This document shows positions 1 to 11,601 of a stretch of DNA of 64,000 nucleotides, one piece after another. Both the position numbers and the translations under genes were made by a program. Source of the DNA: Acanthochlamys bracteata (lineage: Eukaryota > Streptophyta > Magnoliopsida > Pandanales > Velloziaceae); the NCBI GenBank assembly GCA_019914995.1, contig CM034141.1:5930001-5994000 (forward strand). The letters are read 5' to 3'. The stretch's first letter is position 1. Each line of letters starts with the position of its first letter. Under the pieces are notes generated by a model. That model was not told the origin of the DNA and ran no database searches. It saw only the letters and a list, made by a program, of their open reading frames with translations.

Positions 1-1434
1 GAATGAAAGTCACTAACTGCTATTCGTAAAATTGTTCTAATCAAAACAAACATCCTCACACCTACCACGTTTTTATTCTGCCAGAAAAGAACATAAAAAG
101 AAATATAGGAGTTCGACGGTGGTTAACACGAGTTTATCATCTTCTTCCAAGTCTTCTGAATTTATTTAAAATAAAAAGTTTTTATTATTTTTTATAAATT
201 AAAATTTTTAAAAAACTGAAAAAATAAAGATAATTGGTAGAAATAATGGTGACATTTCGAAATCTGCTTATGTAACAATTGAATGTAACAATTGAGATGG
301 ACAGATAGCAAAAGGACGAGAAGAACAAATGCAAAACAGATTTTTTTTTATAATTTCTTTCAGTTTACAACAAACCAACAACATCATGAACTCAAATCAT
401 TCGAAGAAAAATTCCAAAACCCATCCCAACTCAAGATTAATGATCCCCCACGTCAGTCAGTACTCAGTAGTTTCTATTATCTTCTTTTGCCGTGAACTTG
501 GTGAACTCAACTTTCATTGCTCCGACTTTATTTTATATTTCTAATCAATTTAAAAGAAACAGGTTACGCACTCTAAAATTATTATCTCAAATCTTAGTTT
601 GACCTTTGACGTCGTTATCAATTTTCCAGTTCTTATATGTTTTGTTAAGATCTAGGTTTTGATCATTCTTTAGTGTTTGTTTTGCATTATTTATAAAATT
701 TTTATGTTACATTATTCAAAAAAAATTTTATAACATTCAACAACATATTTTATTTTATTTTATTAGTTTCTAAATAAAAATTTTATTAAAATTTTTTAAT
801 GTTTCTGTTTAAAAAAACTTTTTTTAGAAATACTTCCAAATATTTTTGTTACGTATAATTATCTCAAGTTACGTATGCAATTAAACTCAGTATTATTTAA
901 TTTTTGACCAGATAAAACATTTAAGTCAGAATATATTTCGTGAAAAATCAGAATTCAAACAAATTCTAGAAACTACTGTCATTTAAATTATATTTTTGTT
1001 AAACTAATGTTAAAATTAAATTAATGTCACTTAATTATATTTATACATGTCGCTTAAATTATTTATTTATCAAAATATTATGTCACCAATTGACAGTTAA
1101 TTTGACATTACACTAAATAATATTTTTATTATTTAAAACTATTAAATGTTTAGTTCTTTCCAAATAGTTTTATTAAAAAAGTATTAATGATTATTTTTAT
1201 GACATTCAAAAAATTTATTATAAAGTAAAAAATAATAATGTAAATACTAAAAAGTCAGAATTCTGCAAATAACATTTTACTAACAGAAATGTTTATAAAT
1301 TAGTTTTTAAAATCTGTAAATTATATAATAAAAAATTATTAAAATAATAAAATTAAATATGCAAATAAAATGAAATTGAAAACAACTCCAAAAAATACAT
1401 GTTTCATTGGCCACTGTATTAATTAAAACACTCT
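1..1434. other. AT-rich intergenic DNA upstream of the UGT gene
   Basis: Very AT-rich, with many A and T runs. No open frame here shows a recognisable protein; the two short frames near 292-544 are low-complexity. The last 150 bases serve as the promoter of the glycosyltransferase gene. Confidence 0.6.
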
Positions 1435-1441
1435 TATATAT
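1435..1441 (+). promoter_or_regulatory. Putative TATA box of the UGT gene
   Basis: TATATAT lies about 150 bases before the chosen ATG at 1591 and is followed by a CT-rich leader (about 1488-1512), which is typical of plant 5' UTRs. Inferred from position and composition only. Confidence 0.45.
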
Positions 1442-1590
1442 GTGCAGACAAGTCAATCAATGAACGAGCTCTTTTAATTTTAGATACTTCTTTTTCTTTC
1501 GCTTCTTCCTTCACCGTGACAGTGTCATTTCAAGCTTGCTTTGCCGGTGCAGCAGTTCCAATTTCATTCAGACATTTAATCAAACAAGTC

Positions 1591-3110
1591 ATGGTCGAAG
1601 AAAACTCACCGGCGGTCACGGCTGAGCAACAGACTTCTCCGGAGGGAGTTCCTCCGCCGCAGTTGCCTCACGTACTTGTTCTCTCATATCCTTCTCAGGG
1701 GCATGTCAACCCCATGCTCCGTTTCGCGAAGCGAATCGCCGCGAAAGGTCTCCTCGTTACCTTCTCATCTTCACTGGATATTGGTCTGAAGATTATGAGA
1801 TCCACTTCTACTACTTCTGTTGCTTCCGCAGCAGACGCCGGAACTGTTATCGGTTCCGGTCGTCTCCGTTTCGAGTTCTTTGAAGACGGATGGGAGCCTG
1901 AAGATCCCCGGAGGAACGAGCTCGCCGCTTTGATGAACAAAATCGAATCTTCCTGGCCTTCCGCCGTTTTGAATCTCGCAAAAGCGCAAGCAGCGAAAGG
2001 TCGTCCGTTGTCTTGTATAGTTGGAAACCCGTTTCTTCCGTGGTCGTTGGACGTCGCCGACGAGCTCAACCTACCTTCCGCGGTGCTCTGGGTTCAGTCA
2101 GCTGCGGTGTTCTCAACTTACTACCACTACGAACACTCGCTAGTCGTGTTTCCTACCGAAGAAGATCCTAATGCTTCCGTTACGTTGCCGGGAGTTTCAA
2201 TCATGAAGGCCGACGAGATTCCGACTTTCCTTCTTCCAACAAACCCTTACAAATCGCTAACTGAAGCAATCCTTGCTCAGTTCAGAAACCTCTCGAAAGC
2301 AACCTGGATTTTCGGGAACACGTTCGAAGAGCTCGAAAAAGAACCCATCCAGGCGCTCTCTAGTCTTTGTCCGGTAATCCCCGTCGGTCCGTTGCTAGAA
2401 ACAGAAGAAGAAAACAGTAACATACGCGGGGACCTCTGGCGAGCTGCCGACTGTATAGGTTGGCTCGACGGCAAGCCGCCGAGAAGCGTCGTCTACGTTT
2501 CCGTCGGTAGCGTCGTTGTGTTAGACAAGGAAGAGATGCGCCAGCTTGCATACGGATTGCGCGATAGCAAACGACCGTTCCTCTGGATCGTCAGGGACGC
2601 AGCTCGCGATCTGTTACCGGAAAACTTCTCCCAAGAAACAAAAGATCAAGGATTGATTGTTCCCTGGTGCCCTCAGGATAAAGTCCTCAACCACGAATCC
2701 GTCGCTTGTTTCGTTTCGCATTGCGGATGGAACTCCACGTTAGAAGCTCTCAGCTACGGCGTTCCCGTGGTTGCGTTCCCTCAGTGGGGTGACCAGGTAA
2801 TCAATTAATTTCTCAACCGTAACAAAATTCGAATTTTCCGTAGTTTTCTGATTGTCTGAAACATATTAACCAGGTGCCGGACGCGAAGTTCATAGAGGAA
2901 GTGTACAAGATGGGAGTGAGACTGAAGGCGCCGATAGAGGGAGCGGAGCTGGTGAAGTGCGTGGAGGGTGCGACGAATGAAGTAATCAGAAAGACGGCGG
3001 CGAAATGGAAAGAAGCGGCAAGAGCGGCCGTCGCCGGCGGCGGATCGTCGGATAAGAATGTTGCGGATTTCGTGGACGAGATTTTAAGAAGAGCCGCATC
3101 GGCTAGGTAG
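1591..3110 (+). CDS. UDP-glycosyltransferase, UGT84-like (family 1), one intron
   Basis: Exons 1591-2796 and 2874-3110 (intron 77 bp, GT-AG, phase 0) encode about 480 residues, the usual length for plant UGTs. These cytosolic enzymes move glucose from UDP-glucose to small acceptors. Visible: the N-terminal SQGHVNP motif with the catalytic His at residue 38, and a full 44-residue PSPG sugar-donor box at about 359-402, from WCPQDKVLNH to FPQWGDQ. The box ends in Gln, which usually means UDP-glucose. GNPFLPW, where many UGTs have a catalytic Asp, recalls UGT84 (NNPFIPW); that family makes glucose esters of phenolic acids, so an acyl-glucose product is a guess. The open frame extends upstream of 1591 but has no other ATG. 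The intron falls exactly after the last PSPG residue. Subfamily and acceptor are not certain. Confidence 0.9.
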
Positions 3111-5334
3111 CGGTTTCAATTAATCAGTTAATTAAATCTTTTGGCGGGTATGAGAAAATTGAAACGGTAAAGACATATGTATTTAATAAATTACCTGTAC
3201 CAGCTGTTTCTGTTTAGTTGCCGTTTAGAATTTCACAGTAGCATGTCTCAATTGTGAGTTTCATTTAAATAAGTTTTGATAAAAATAAATTTTATTTAAA
3301 GTTTTAATTGGTAATTAAAATATATAAATGTTTATAATAAAATTTTATAAAAGTAAATCTATCAACTAAAATCAATTAAATTTAAATAAATATAAAAACT
3401 ATAAATTAGTGTAATATACTAATTAAAATAAATATTTAATTAAAAATAAAAATTAAAAAAATTAAAAAATAAAAGAACAAGAAGGAAACCAAATTTGATT
3501 CTTTCTTTGTCACCATATGTACCCACCAATTTGATGGATACATATTTCACCATGAAACATAGTAAGAGATGGAAAATAATTTTCCTTCTTTTTTATTAAT
3601 AAAATCAAAACAAATAAGTTAATATGGTGAAATGTTTCACCATCACCACTATTTATCATCAATAACCACAATTCAAACATACTCATATAAGAAATAAAGA
3701 GTAAAAAGACGGATAAAAAAAATAATAAAAGAAATAATAAAAAGAATAGTTAATTGATCTTACGATGTTTAGATATATAGTAAAAACAATAAATTAACTA
3801 TATTTGGATAGATATGTAAATAAATAAATAATAAAAATAAACTTTTTATAAAAGACTCAAATATTTTTTTTATTTATATTAATATTACTTTTATTAATAT
3901 AATTTTAACTAATTTATTAATATAATTTTAAATAAATTTTATTAATATAACTTTTAGATTAATTTTTTTATATTAATCTAAAATTATATCAATTATTAAA
4001 TATAAAAACTAATCATATAATTTTATTATTTTCTCTACCAATTAAAATTAATTAAATATAAAAATTGTTAAATAAAAAATACATATTAAATTATAAATAA
4101 ATATTAAAAATATTTAAAAATATTAAAATAAAATAATTTGCTTTCTTCTTGTCACATGTATCCACTCACGATGTACCCATCAAATTAGTGAAAAAAATGA
4201 GAAGCAATTTATTATCTTTTTCTTTAATGATATATTATCAAATATAAGTAAATATAAAAAAATACTTTATTTCATCGTAATTCTCCATATCTATCTATAA
4301 TCTAAACAAAAACTTCGGAGAAAATTCGGATGTCATTGAGTTTGGCACTGAATTTATTAAAATTTAATTTGGATCATAAGAAATCTATAGCGATAAAAAT
4401 TTTCTCTCTACCAGCTCCATTGATTATTCAATTAATGACGTTATGGAAAATATCATTTTCTAAATAACCAGTGCCGTAGAATTGTAGGAATTCAAATTTG
4501 GGTTAGACTATTATTACATCAAATTGACATTGTAGAGACTTGTGGATGTCTGTGCAATAGTGTTGAATACTATATTCTTTTACATTTAAAAAAAAAAATA
4601 TTTTATTTAAAAACTTCATTTAAATAATTTGATTAATATTTATTAAATAAAAAATTATTTTATGAAATATATTTTATAAAATATGCGATAACGCTAATGT
4701 GCATGGTGTTTATAGTGGGTAAGTTGAAGTATATAATATTCGAGCCTAACAAAATCAAGGAAAGAGTTTTAGCTGGGCCAAAACTAGACTATTGGCCCAT
4801 TCGAAGGCCTTGGGCTGCTTAGCTATCTAATTTCTGTTTTCTAATTAATGTGCTAATAATTAGTAATTATTTTTTTATTTTTAGTACACGTTTCAACAGA
4901 AAAGAACTCTATTTTTTTTACCAGCAGATGTTAGTTCAGTCACTTCAAGTGTTTTTCTTATTTTTACACAAAATTTCACTTCTATCAAAATTTATTTTTA
5001 AATTACATGTCAAGTGTTTCAATTATCACTCCATATTTTATTTTTATTGAACTTTATTTCTCTCAAATTTTTATTTTCACTAAACTCAATTATTTTGTAT
5101 AATTGAAACACAAATTTATTATTCCCGATGCAATAATAATACATTCTATAGTTTTTCTGCTTTTTCTTCTACTTCTTATTTCTAAAAAAGAACCAAACCG
5201 TACACACAAACATAAACAACAAAGTAAACATGGTGTAGCTCTTCTAGATCATACAAAATTACATTACATTTCGTGATTTATTTATGAATGCAATCGAAGT
5301 GCATGAATACTTTTGAGACCTTCATATATAATTC
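3111..5334. other. AT-rich intergenic DNA
   Basis: Long A/T-rich stretches with no supportable gene. A small cluster of TGGGCC/GGCCCA motifs sits at about 4774-4815 (see findings), but nothing recognisable as a gene follows it. Confidence 0.55.
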
Positions 5335-5360
5335 ATATATATATATATATATATATATAT
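5335..5360. repeat. (AT)n microsatellite
   Basis: About 13 uninterrupted AT units, directly visible. Likely length-polymorphic. Confidence 0.95.
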
Positions 5361-5681
5361 GGTGATGTGGCTAGGTGATTGTCTGTGAAGTGTATCGGGT
5401 TGATGGTTGTGCGATGGGGAATTGAGTGCCAATTGGTTAGAAGTGGTTTGGGTTGATCTTGTGTGTTATTATTGTTCTTGTTTACAAGAGCGGCGGCGAT
5501 CCCTCAAATATCAGCCGCTATAAGACACATCTAACCATCACATCGCTTATATTTAGTTCTTCTTTTTGTACAAATTTTGGTTGATTTCAAGATGATGGTG
5601 TTTGAAGAAAGTTTTGATAGAGGGTTCGAATATTTTAGAGGAATCAGAAGGTGGTGTGGTGTTTTTCTATGAAATTTTTTT

Positions 5682-6000
5682 TCTGATACTAAATTGATAC
5701 AACTTGATTTGTTTCGCTAAGAATCGGTAGAGCTAGCTAAGAAACTAAATAACTATTTTATTATTCAATTCCATGGTGCCCTTCTCTAATCTAGACTTAA
5801 CCTATTTATTGGTGGCGTTCTTTACAAACAGTGAAACTCTAATTGAAATATAACTCATATTTTTTGAAAAAACCTAGTTAAAACTACCTAAAAATACCTA
5901 GAGTTCAAATTGGACTCAAATGCTCCAAAACTAGTTCACCCAAACTCGCATATATAAATACATACATACATACGGATATACTAACATAGTTTCTCTCGAA
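5682..6000. mobile_element. Possible degenerate LTR end, minus orientation
   Basis: TCTGATACTA at 5682-5691 is close to the reverse complement of the initiator-Met tRNA primer-binding site (TGGTATCAGA) found just inside plant LTR retrotransposons. TG at 5695-5696 would then be one LTR edge, with the LTR running rightwards. The other edge is not clear and there is no gag/pol coding sequence. Could be chance similarity. Confidence 0.25.
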
Positions 6001-6887
6001 GTCTATACTGTCAATGTTTCATGAATTGGTAACAAAGGTGAGACAAAACAAATTTAAGTTAATTTAGTACTGAACTTACCAAGGAATTTTCAAAGCTTAA
6101 TTTCGTCTTTTCTAAAGTAGATTGGTTTTTTCTTCTTGCTTTTCTTTTTGGAGTCCTGTAAAACAAGCCACAGTTTTATAAATTAATCCAACTAAGTTGA
6201 CAAAGAAGATTTTAAAGAATAACTTAATGGAAAAAAATACTACAAAAAGATTAATCCTCAATTAGAAATCTCCCAAGTGTCCAAGAACAAAACTTTAGGA
6301 CTTCTAGTAGATGCTATAATATATAATAGTGTTGGCAACCATTAGTGAAGTTGATTGAAAGAGATGCAGCATTAGTTATGCAGTCATCTTTTTTTCCACT
6401 AGCTAGTAGTAATGGTGCTAAAATAACTGAAAATTATGTAACTTATCAGTCTTATCATTTTGCTAAACGATTTCTTATTGGTTAAAAACGTAAACAAAGT
6501 TGTAACGTAATGTTGATTGGTTCCTAATATGTTGATAATTAATAGCAAGATATTACTATCAAGTGCTTCTTTTGATTGGATCCTAGTAATCATCCATTCA
6601 GCAAAACAACCTTAAGTTGATATATGTTTACTCTTTAGATTATTCTGGCAAAACAAATAATGAATGCAGCTAGCTAGAGTACTTGATATATAGATCTCTT
6701 CATCGCATATATATTATGCATTTCATTTCTCTTCATTGATTACTGCCAAGATCAACAACATACATTGAAAAGAAAAGCCAAAAGAACAAAAAGAAGAAGA
6801 AGATAATTGCCGCTGGTATGAATGAAATAAATTTCACAGAGGGAAAAAGAAAAACCCTCTCCAAAATCATAAGCTAGTCCTATAATA
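6001..6887. other. Intergenic DNA downstream of the peptide gene
   Basis: No convincing gene. A short Lys-rich frame on the minus strand near 6090-6165 follows an acceptor-like TTTACAG but cannot be tied to a gene. The 3' UTR of the peptide gene probably lies at about 6700-6887. Confidence 0.5.
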
Positions 6888-7148
6888 TTAATTTCCACGG
6901 CCTTCAATTGTTGCATGTCCTGCTCCCGGGCTAGGTCCGGAAACCTTAACACCCTTGAAGCTTGCAACACTGATAGCTCCCTCCTTGCTTAAAACTTCAT
7001 CATCATGCATTGATGAAGAAGAAGACCACTTCATTACTCTCGCCGACCGGGCTTCCACCGGCCGTAATTCAGCGAAAACCATTGCAATGAAAAGAACAAT
7101 GATCAGAAGAGAAGCAATATTATTAGCTTGAAGTTTCAGAACAGCCAT
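6888..7148 (-). CDS. Secreted signalling peptide precursor, PIP/PIPL-type
   Basis: Single exon, 86 residues. The N-terminus has a hydrophobic signal peptide (about residues 12-27, LLIIVLFIAMVFA core). A variable Ser-rich spacer follows, and the C-terminal part carries SGPSPGAGH at residues 70-78. This fits the SGPSxGxGH core of plant PAMP-induced secreted peptides (PIP and PIP-like), which are cut from apoplastic precursors and amplify immunity or tune root growth. An 8-residue tail (ATIEGRGN) follows the motif, as in some PIPL members, so trimming on that side would be needed. A TATAAATAG box lies about 120 bp upstream, which supports this start. Family assignment rests on the motif and on the overall layout; the exact ortholog is unknown. 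Confidence 0.85.
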   Translation of the reverse strand: MAVLKLQANNIASLLIIVLFIAMVFAELRPVEARSARVMKWSSSSSMHDDEVLSKEGAISVASFKGVKVSGPSPGAGHATIEGRGN

Positions 7149-7268
7149 TAATCATGGAGGAGTTGGTGCAACTTCTGAACTAACTAGTTAACTATCTAGA
7201 CAATGATGCTTAATTTCTTGGGTGCAAACTTGGAGCGTGAGTTGCTTGCTTGCAAGAAACAACATTAT

Positions 7269-7277
7269 CTATTTATA
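7269..7277 (-). promoter_or_regulatory. TATA box of the peptide gene
   Basis: On the minus strand this reads TATAAATAG, about 120 bases before the ATG at 7148, a normal distance for a plant core promoter plus short leader. Confidence 0.6.
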
Positions 7278-9352
7278 GCTAGGGAGGGTCTTGTTATGTA
7301 TGTACGTATGTGATAGATACTTGTTTCTTTTTTAATAAGTATGTATTAATTAATTAAGATTTGATTTGTGTACAAGTCTTTGATGGGATTAAAAATAAAA
7401 ACATGTGAGGGGAATGCTTGTTCCGAGAATGGAGCTTGGTGCAAGGAAGCATCAAGGACATTTCATGTCACCTTGAGTGAATGCATGATCCCACAATTGA
7501 AGATTATCAAAACAGAATATTAAGCTAGTTCTAAGTTAAGCTTCTCAACTTTATTATGGCCAAAAGACTCTCTGCAGAAAACATTGACTTTCAGAAATAG
7601 CTAGCTAGCTTCGTTGCACGCATGATTCCATGCTTCTTATTTAACGATAGAAATTTCTCTTTTTTTCTTCTTATATGCACTCTCCTAAACTGCCGTTTTA
7701 TCAAGCGATTGAATAATCACGATTTAATTCTTATTTTTAAAAAAATGATCGCATAATCATGATGATATAATTGAATCATATTCGTTCAATCATTTGATTG
7801 AATAGCAAACGACTACAAACGCTACTTTGATAGTACATACCAAACACTGCTTTTCAATTTTTTTTTATTTCACGTTTTTTAATATATATTGTATAAGTAC
7901 TTAGAAAATTTATTTAAAAATTTACATAATGTAGAAAAATTTTACGTAATGAGATCTTTTTATTATATATTTTTATTATTTTTTAAATAAAAAAAATAAA
8001 AATATTTTTTATTTTAAAAAATTTTATTTCATAAGTAATTCCAAACGAATCAGTATTTGCTTAGAAATTTAAGGTAACGTTGGGCATTGATTTTGCAAAA
8101 TGTAACTTTTTTGTCCCCCTTCTATTGTAATTGCGAAGGAGAGAGTACTAGTGCACTTAGAAAGAGGAACAAAATCTGCCATGATGAGAGGCTAACATTA
8201 AGCCTCTAAACGACTACAAAACAAATTTGTTGATTCTGAAACCAAAAAGAACGTTAATTAATTTATCTTGGAGTTTGAACGATGAGTTCTATATAGATTT
8301 GTAATAAAGTTATTATATTATAGAAGTAATTTGCAAATTTCTCATAACCATTTACTTATATTTTTCTTGAATCTTTTCATTCTCGTATTCTAGTAATCAT
8401 TTATGCATGACTTAAGCGAAACTAAAATCCGTATTGTTGTATAATGGATAACATTATTCATTTCAAATTATCTGGTCCGATCATGACAAACTAAAAACCT
8501 GCGATTCCTGCAGTTCTCGCTAAATAACTTTTCTAAGACCAAATTTATAAATTTCCGTAAACTGAAATAACTATATACAGTACCATTTACCACTTTCGCG
8601 CCAACTCTCAACAATAACAGAGAGAAGAAATATGAATATGTCAGCTTTTGCCGGGCTGCTGAGAACCCACCGCGAATCTCCACAAGAACTCTTGTTGTAT
8701 ACTTCTCAAGAATTGCTCCCCACTCTTTGAAAATAATCTAAAACCAACGGGATTCAACGGGCATGAGCAGAGCAGAAGAAAAAATAGATTTCTTTGCTTT
8801 CGTCCAAGGATGAAATTGATTCGGCAGCACTGGGGAAAGAGATCGTGGGTAAAGAGTAAAGCTTTGGAAGGAGAGGGAAGTTTTACTGTTTTGAAATTAA
8901 TGGGTTCGTCACTGTTGTCCGAATCGGCCTGTTGCGCTTGTTCACAAGCTTTTCCGGGTTAGACATGTTTGATTTTGCTTGCTATGAACAACAAGTGTTT
9001 GTTTAAATGCTTCTTAAAAAGTATTGGTATTAAGAGTAAGACGGTTAGAACTTTCTTTTACGGTCTCTATTGAAGTACGTGAACTGTTTGCTTAAGTACC
9101 CATGAGAAATATCAGTTTGTTTATAAGTCGAAGTTTTGATGGAGAAGAGGAGGAGGTATTTTGTTGAGGAGAAGGTGGTTGTCACCATTTACGTGATGTT
9201 CGTGTCTATTTAGCTTGTAGGAGAGGGCAGGAATTAAATATACTTTGAATTTTTATCAGTCAACACTTCAACATGGAATTCCTTTTGTTTTCGTTTACTA
9301 ATGATAGTTGTATAGTATTGTTGAATTTTGCTTGGCGTGTTTTTGTGTGTAG
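7278..9352. other. Intergenic DNA, AT-rich
   Basis: No supportable gene. At about 7850-8060 there is a low-complexity AT-rich block with weakly complementary ends, probably an old MITE. Earlier exons of the pseudogene at 9353 may lie at 8750-9340 but I could not identify them. Confidence 0.45.
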
Positions 9353-11072
9353 GAAGTGAGTTCCGTAGAACTGAGTTCAATGACAAGTGGGTTAGAGGTG
9401 CTTCGGGTTAAATTGAAACACAGAAATTGGCTTTGAACTCAAAACTCTAGTGTAAAAAAGTGTTCGGTGAAACTGAAACAAGCCCAAAGAGTTGCATACA
9501 TTTGAAGGCAACGGAGCTGAAGAAGCTAGAGCTGAGAAGAGCTCAAAAGGGTAAGTAGGAGTTTGACATGGCATTGAAGTTGTTGTATCTGGTTTTTTAA
9601 CCATTAGCACTTGTCCAATATGTGAATCATAAGCAAGCATTCTAATGAACCAATAAAACTGGGATATGTGATCCTTTTCCAGTAAGTGTCCAGGAGTTTT
9701 CACTTGAAAAGGAGGATACGTTCAATGATGAGGACAAAGCTCATTTTAGCATGAACTTGAATTATACAAGGTCAGAGATGCCCATTGCTCATTTATAAAT
9801 CATGAAATCTCTTCATCATCCATCCACACAAGGCTAATTTCTTTACTCCATCAGGATTCTGCTACACTTGCAGTTAACAAGCCACCTGTTTGCCAGTGCA
9901 GGTGAACAGCTCTAACTGCATCTAATTTGTTTGCTTGGCCACTCTTCATGTTATCCTTGGATAGTTGCTCTGCTCTAGCTTTCCTCATTTGTCTTACAAG
10001 GGTAGGGCATCAATACAGTATCGGCAGTCAGCTGCAACTTCCTTGAGATTAATACTTCAAACCCCCTCGGCTGGTCAGTATGAAATGGTTGTTTCTTGTT
10101 GTTATAACATGTCTTTGCATTTTTCAAATAAATAATAGTAATAATAACAACAATTTCCCTTGAGTAATTTCACTAGATGTGTTGCAAAAATCCTCCTTCT
10201 GACTAAGATGCGATGAACTGCTACTAATGGTAAGAGATTGTAGTTGTGTGCTAATTTTGGAAGGACTCTGTTGGCCTCGAAGTTGGGCTAGCCCCATAGT
10301 AGTGAAGGAGCCTAGCAATAGTACTCAAATGAAAAATGAGATAGCTAATTTAGAGATGGATCAATAACTCGTCTTAAATTAGGCCAAAATAGATTCTGAT
10401 TTGTTAGGCTTAATAGCTCACGCTTCTTAATAGTCCCATATTGTCTGAGTGTTGAAATAATATGTGCTTATAAGTAGAAGATGTTAATCACTAAGTGATT
10501 CGTCAATTATTTTAGTTTGGGACCTGATCCTACGGACTCATCAAGTGCTTCATACTATCTTCAGTGAGAACTTCTGTAACAATTTTTGACGTAAGTGTGA
10601 ATATATATACTCTTTTCTAGAAAAGAATTCAGAGAAATTAAATCTATATGCCTATGTTAACAACATCAAGTCGTCATGCATAGCTCATTCATGTTTGATA
10701 ATGACTCAAGGACCTGAAGAGTACTCAAAGACCACTGCAGAGGAAGTATTGGACATTTTGGATGTGAAAGTAAGTGCTCGTGCAAGCCTTCATCTACAAC
10801 ACGAGAGAGGAAGTGGACGCGTTCGCAGAGCTCTCAAAGACAGCCATTAATTTCTTTACATCTTCTCAATAATTTTTCTCTGTTAGGTAAACCTCTCCGC
10901 TTGGTCAAGTAACTACAGCCTGTAACTTTCTAGCATGTATATTACTACTTATAAGTTCCATAATTCCTTTCTTTCTAGAATCTTCTCTTCAGCGTTTCTA
11001 TTCTGTCATCACTGTCTCCAAAGCTGTCCACATTCTATATCAAATGTATCCGAGACTGTGAAGTTTGTATTC
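9353..11072 (+). pseudogene. Decayed multi-exon gene of unrecognised family
   Basis: Five exon-like blocks join in one frame: 9353-9550 (after TGTGTAG), 9683-9770, 9855-9901, 10621-10769 and 10979-11072, each flanked by plausible AG and GT sites with matching phases (1, 2, 1, 0). The product is helix-rich and hydrophilic, with strings such as VFGETETSPKSC, SVQEFSLEKED, LYAYVNNIKSSC and MTQGPEEYSKTTAEEV. It is not intact. The first block has an in-frame TGA at 9434-9436, then a frame change at the six-A run 9454-9459, where seven A would restore the frame; the last block runs straight into a MITE at 11074. I do not recognise the family. The agreement of four junctions argues against chance. 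It may be a duplicated and abandoned copy of a gene elsewhere. Confidence 0.5.
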
Positions 11073-11073
11073 A

Positions 11074-11288
11074 GGACGTGTTTCAGTTGTTCATAAACGA
11101 GTTTTTAAAAATTGAAGTTTTAAGAAGTAAAGTGGTTTGAAATGAGTTTCAGTTTTATGTTTTAGTTGCATTTAATAATAAAGTTTAGACTGAAATTAAG
11201 ACTTAGAAATGAAATTTGGATTGACACTTGAAAAATGAACTTCAAATTTGGCTTTAAAAAATGAGTTTTGGGTATTTGAAACAATCCC
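11074..11288. mobile_element. MITE-like element (GTGTTTCA family)
   Basis: About 215 bp. The left end GGACGTGTTTCA and the right end TTTGAAACAATCCC are imperfect inverted repeats of the same type as the element at 58585-58880. The inside is AT-rich and non-coding. It starts exactly where the last exon-like block of the pseudogene stops being recognisable. Target duplication is not clear. Confidence 0.5.
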
Positions 11289-11495
11289 TAGGTAAAATTC
11301 TTGGCCGGTGTATTTGTTTACAAATTCTTTTGAACGTTGACAATTGGCTGATTTGATTTTTGAGTACTTCTAACTTCTCTTTCGAATCTTCTTAGAAGTA
11401 AACAACATGACCGCTGCACACCATTGTTTAACATTTCAATTTGAATTTAGTAACTGGTCAACAAAAGACAACTGCATCCACATGACCGCTGCTAT

Positions 11496-11504
11496 TATAT
11501 AAAT
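11496..11504 (+). promoter_or_regulatory. TATA box of the CAD-like gene
   Basis: TATATAAAT about 100 bases upstream of the ATG at 11602, in a suitable position for a plant core promoter. Confidence 0.55.
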
Positions 11505-11601
11505 CTTATATGATTCTTCATTTTCTTCTTCTACATAAAGTTGGTACCAAAGCTCAGCAGGTCAACCTCTTCTTCTTTGATTGATCTATCTATTGGAAGA
11601 T

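Noticed and set aside
1516..1590. Upstream extension of the UGT frame from 1516
   Set aside because: It starts with GTG, not ATG; the first ATG in frame is 1591, and the resulting N-terminus fits the family.
6090..6170. Lys-rich short frame (minus) after an acceptor-like site
   Set aside because: About 20 codons of low complexity with no partner exon; not enough to call a gene.
8468..8683. 71-codon minus-strand frame
   Set aside because: No recognisable domain or splice context, atypical composition; probably chance.
9392..9703. 103-codon minus-strand frame opposite the decayed gene
   Set aside because: It is the antisense of the exon-like blocks on the plus strand, whose splice sites and phases fit better.
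10381..10560. TAGTCCCATATTGTCTGAG-like text resembling a dispersed plant repeat
   Set aside because: Similar phrases occur in plant TRIM/LTR repeats, but no second copy or boundaries exist in this window to support it.
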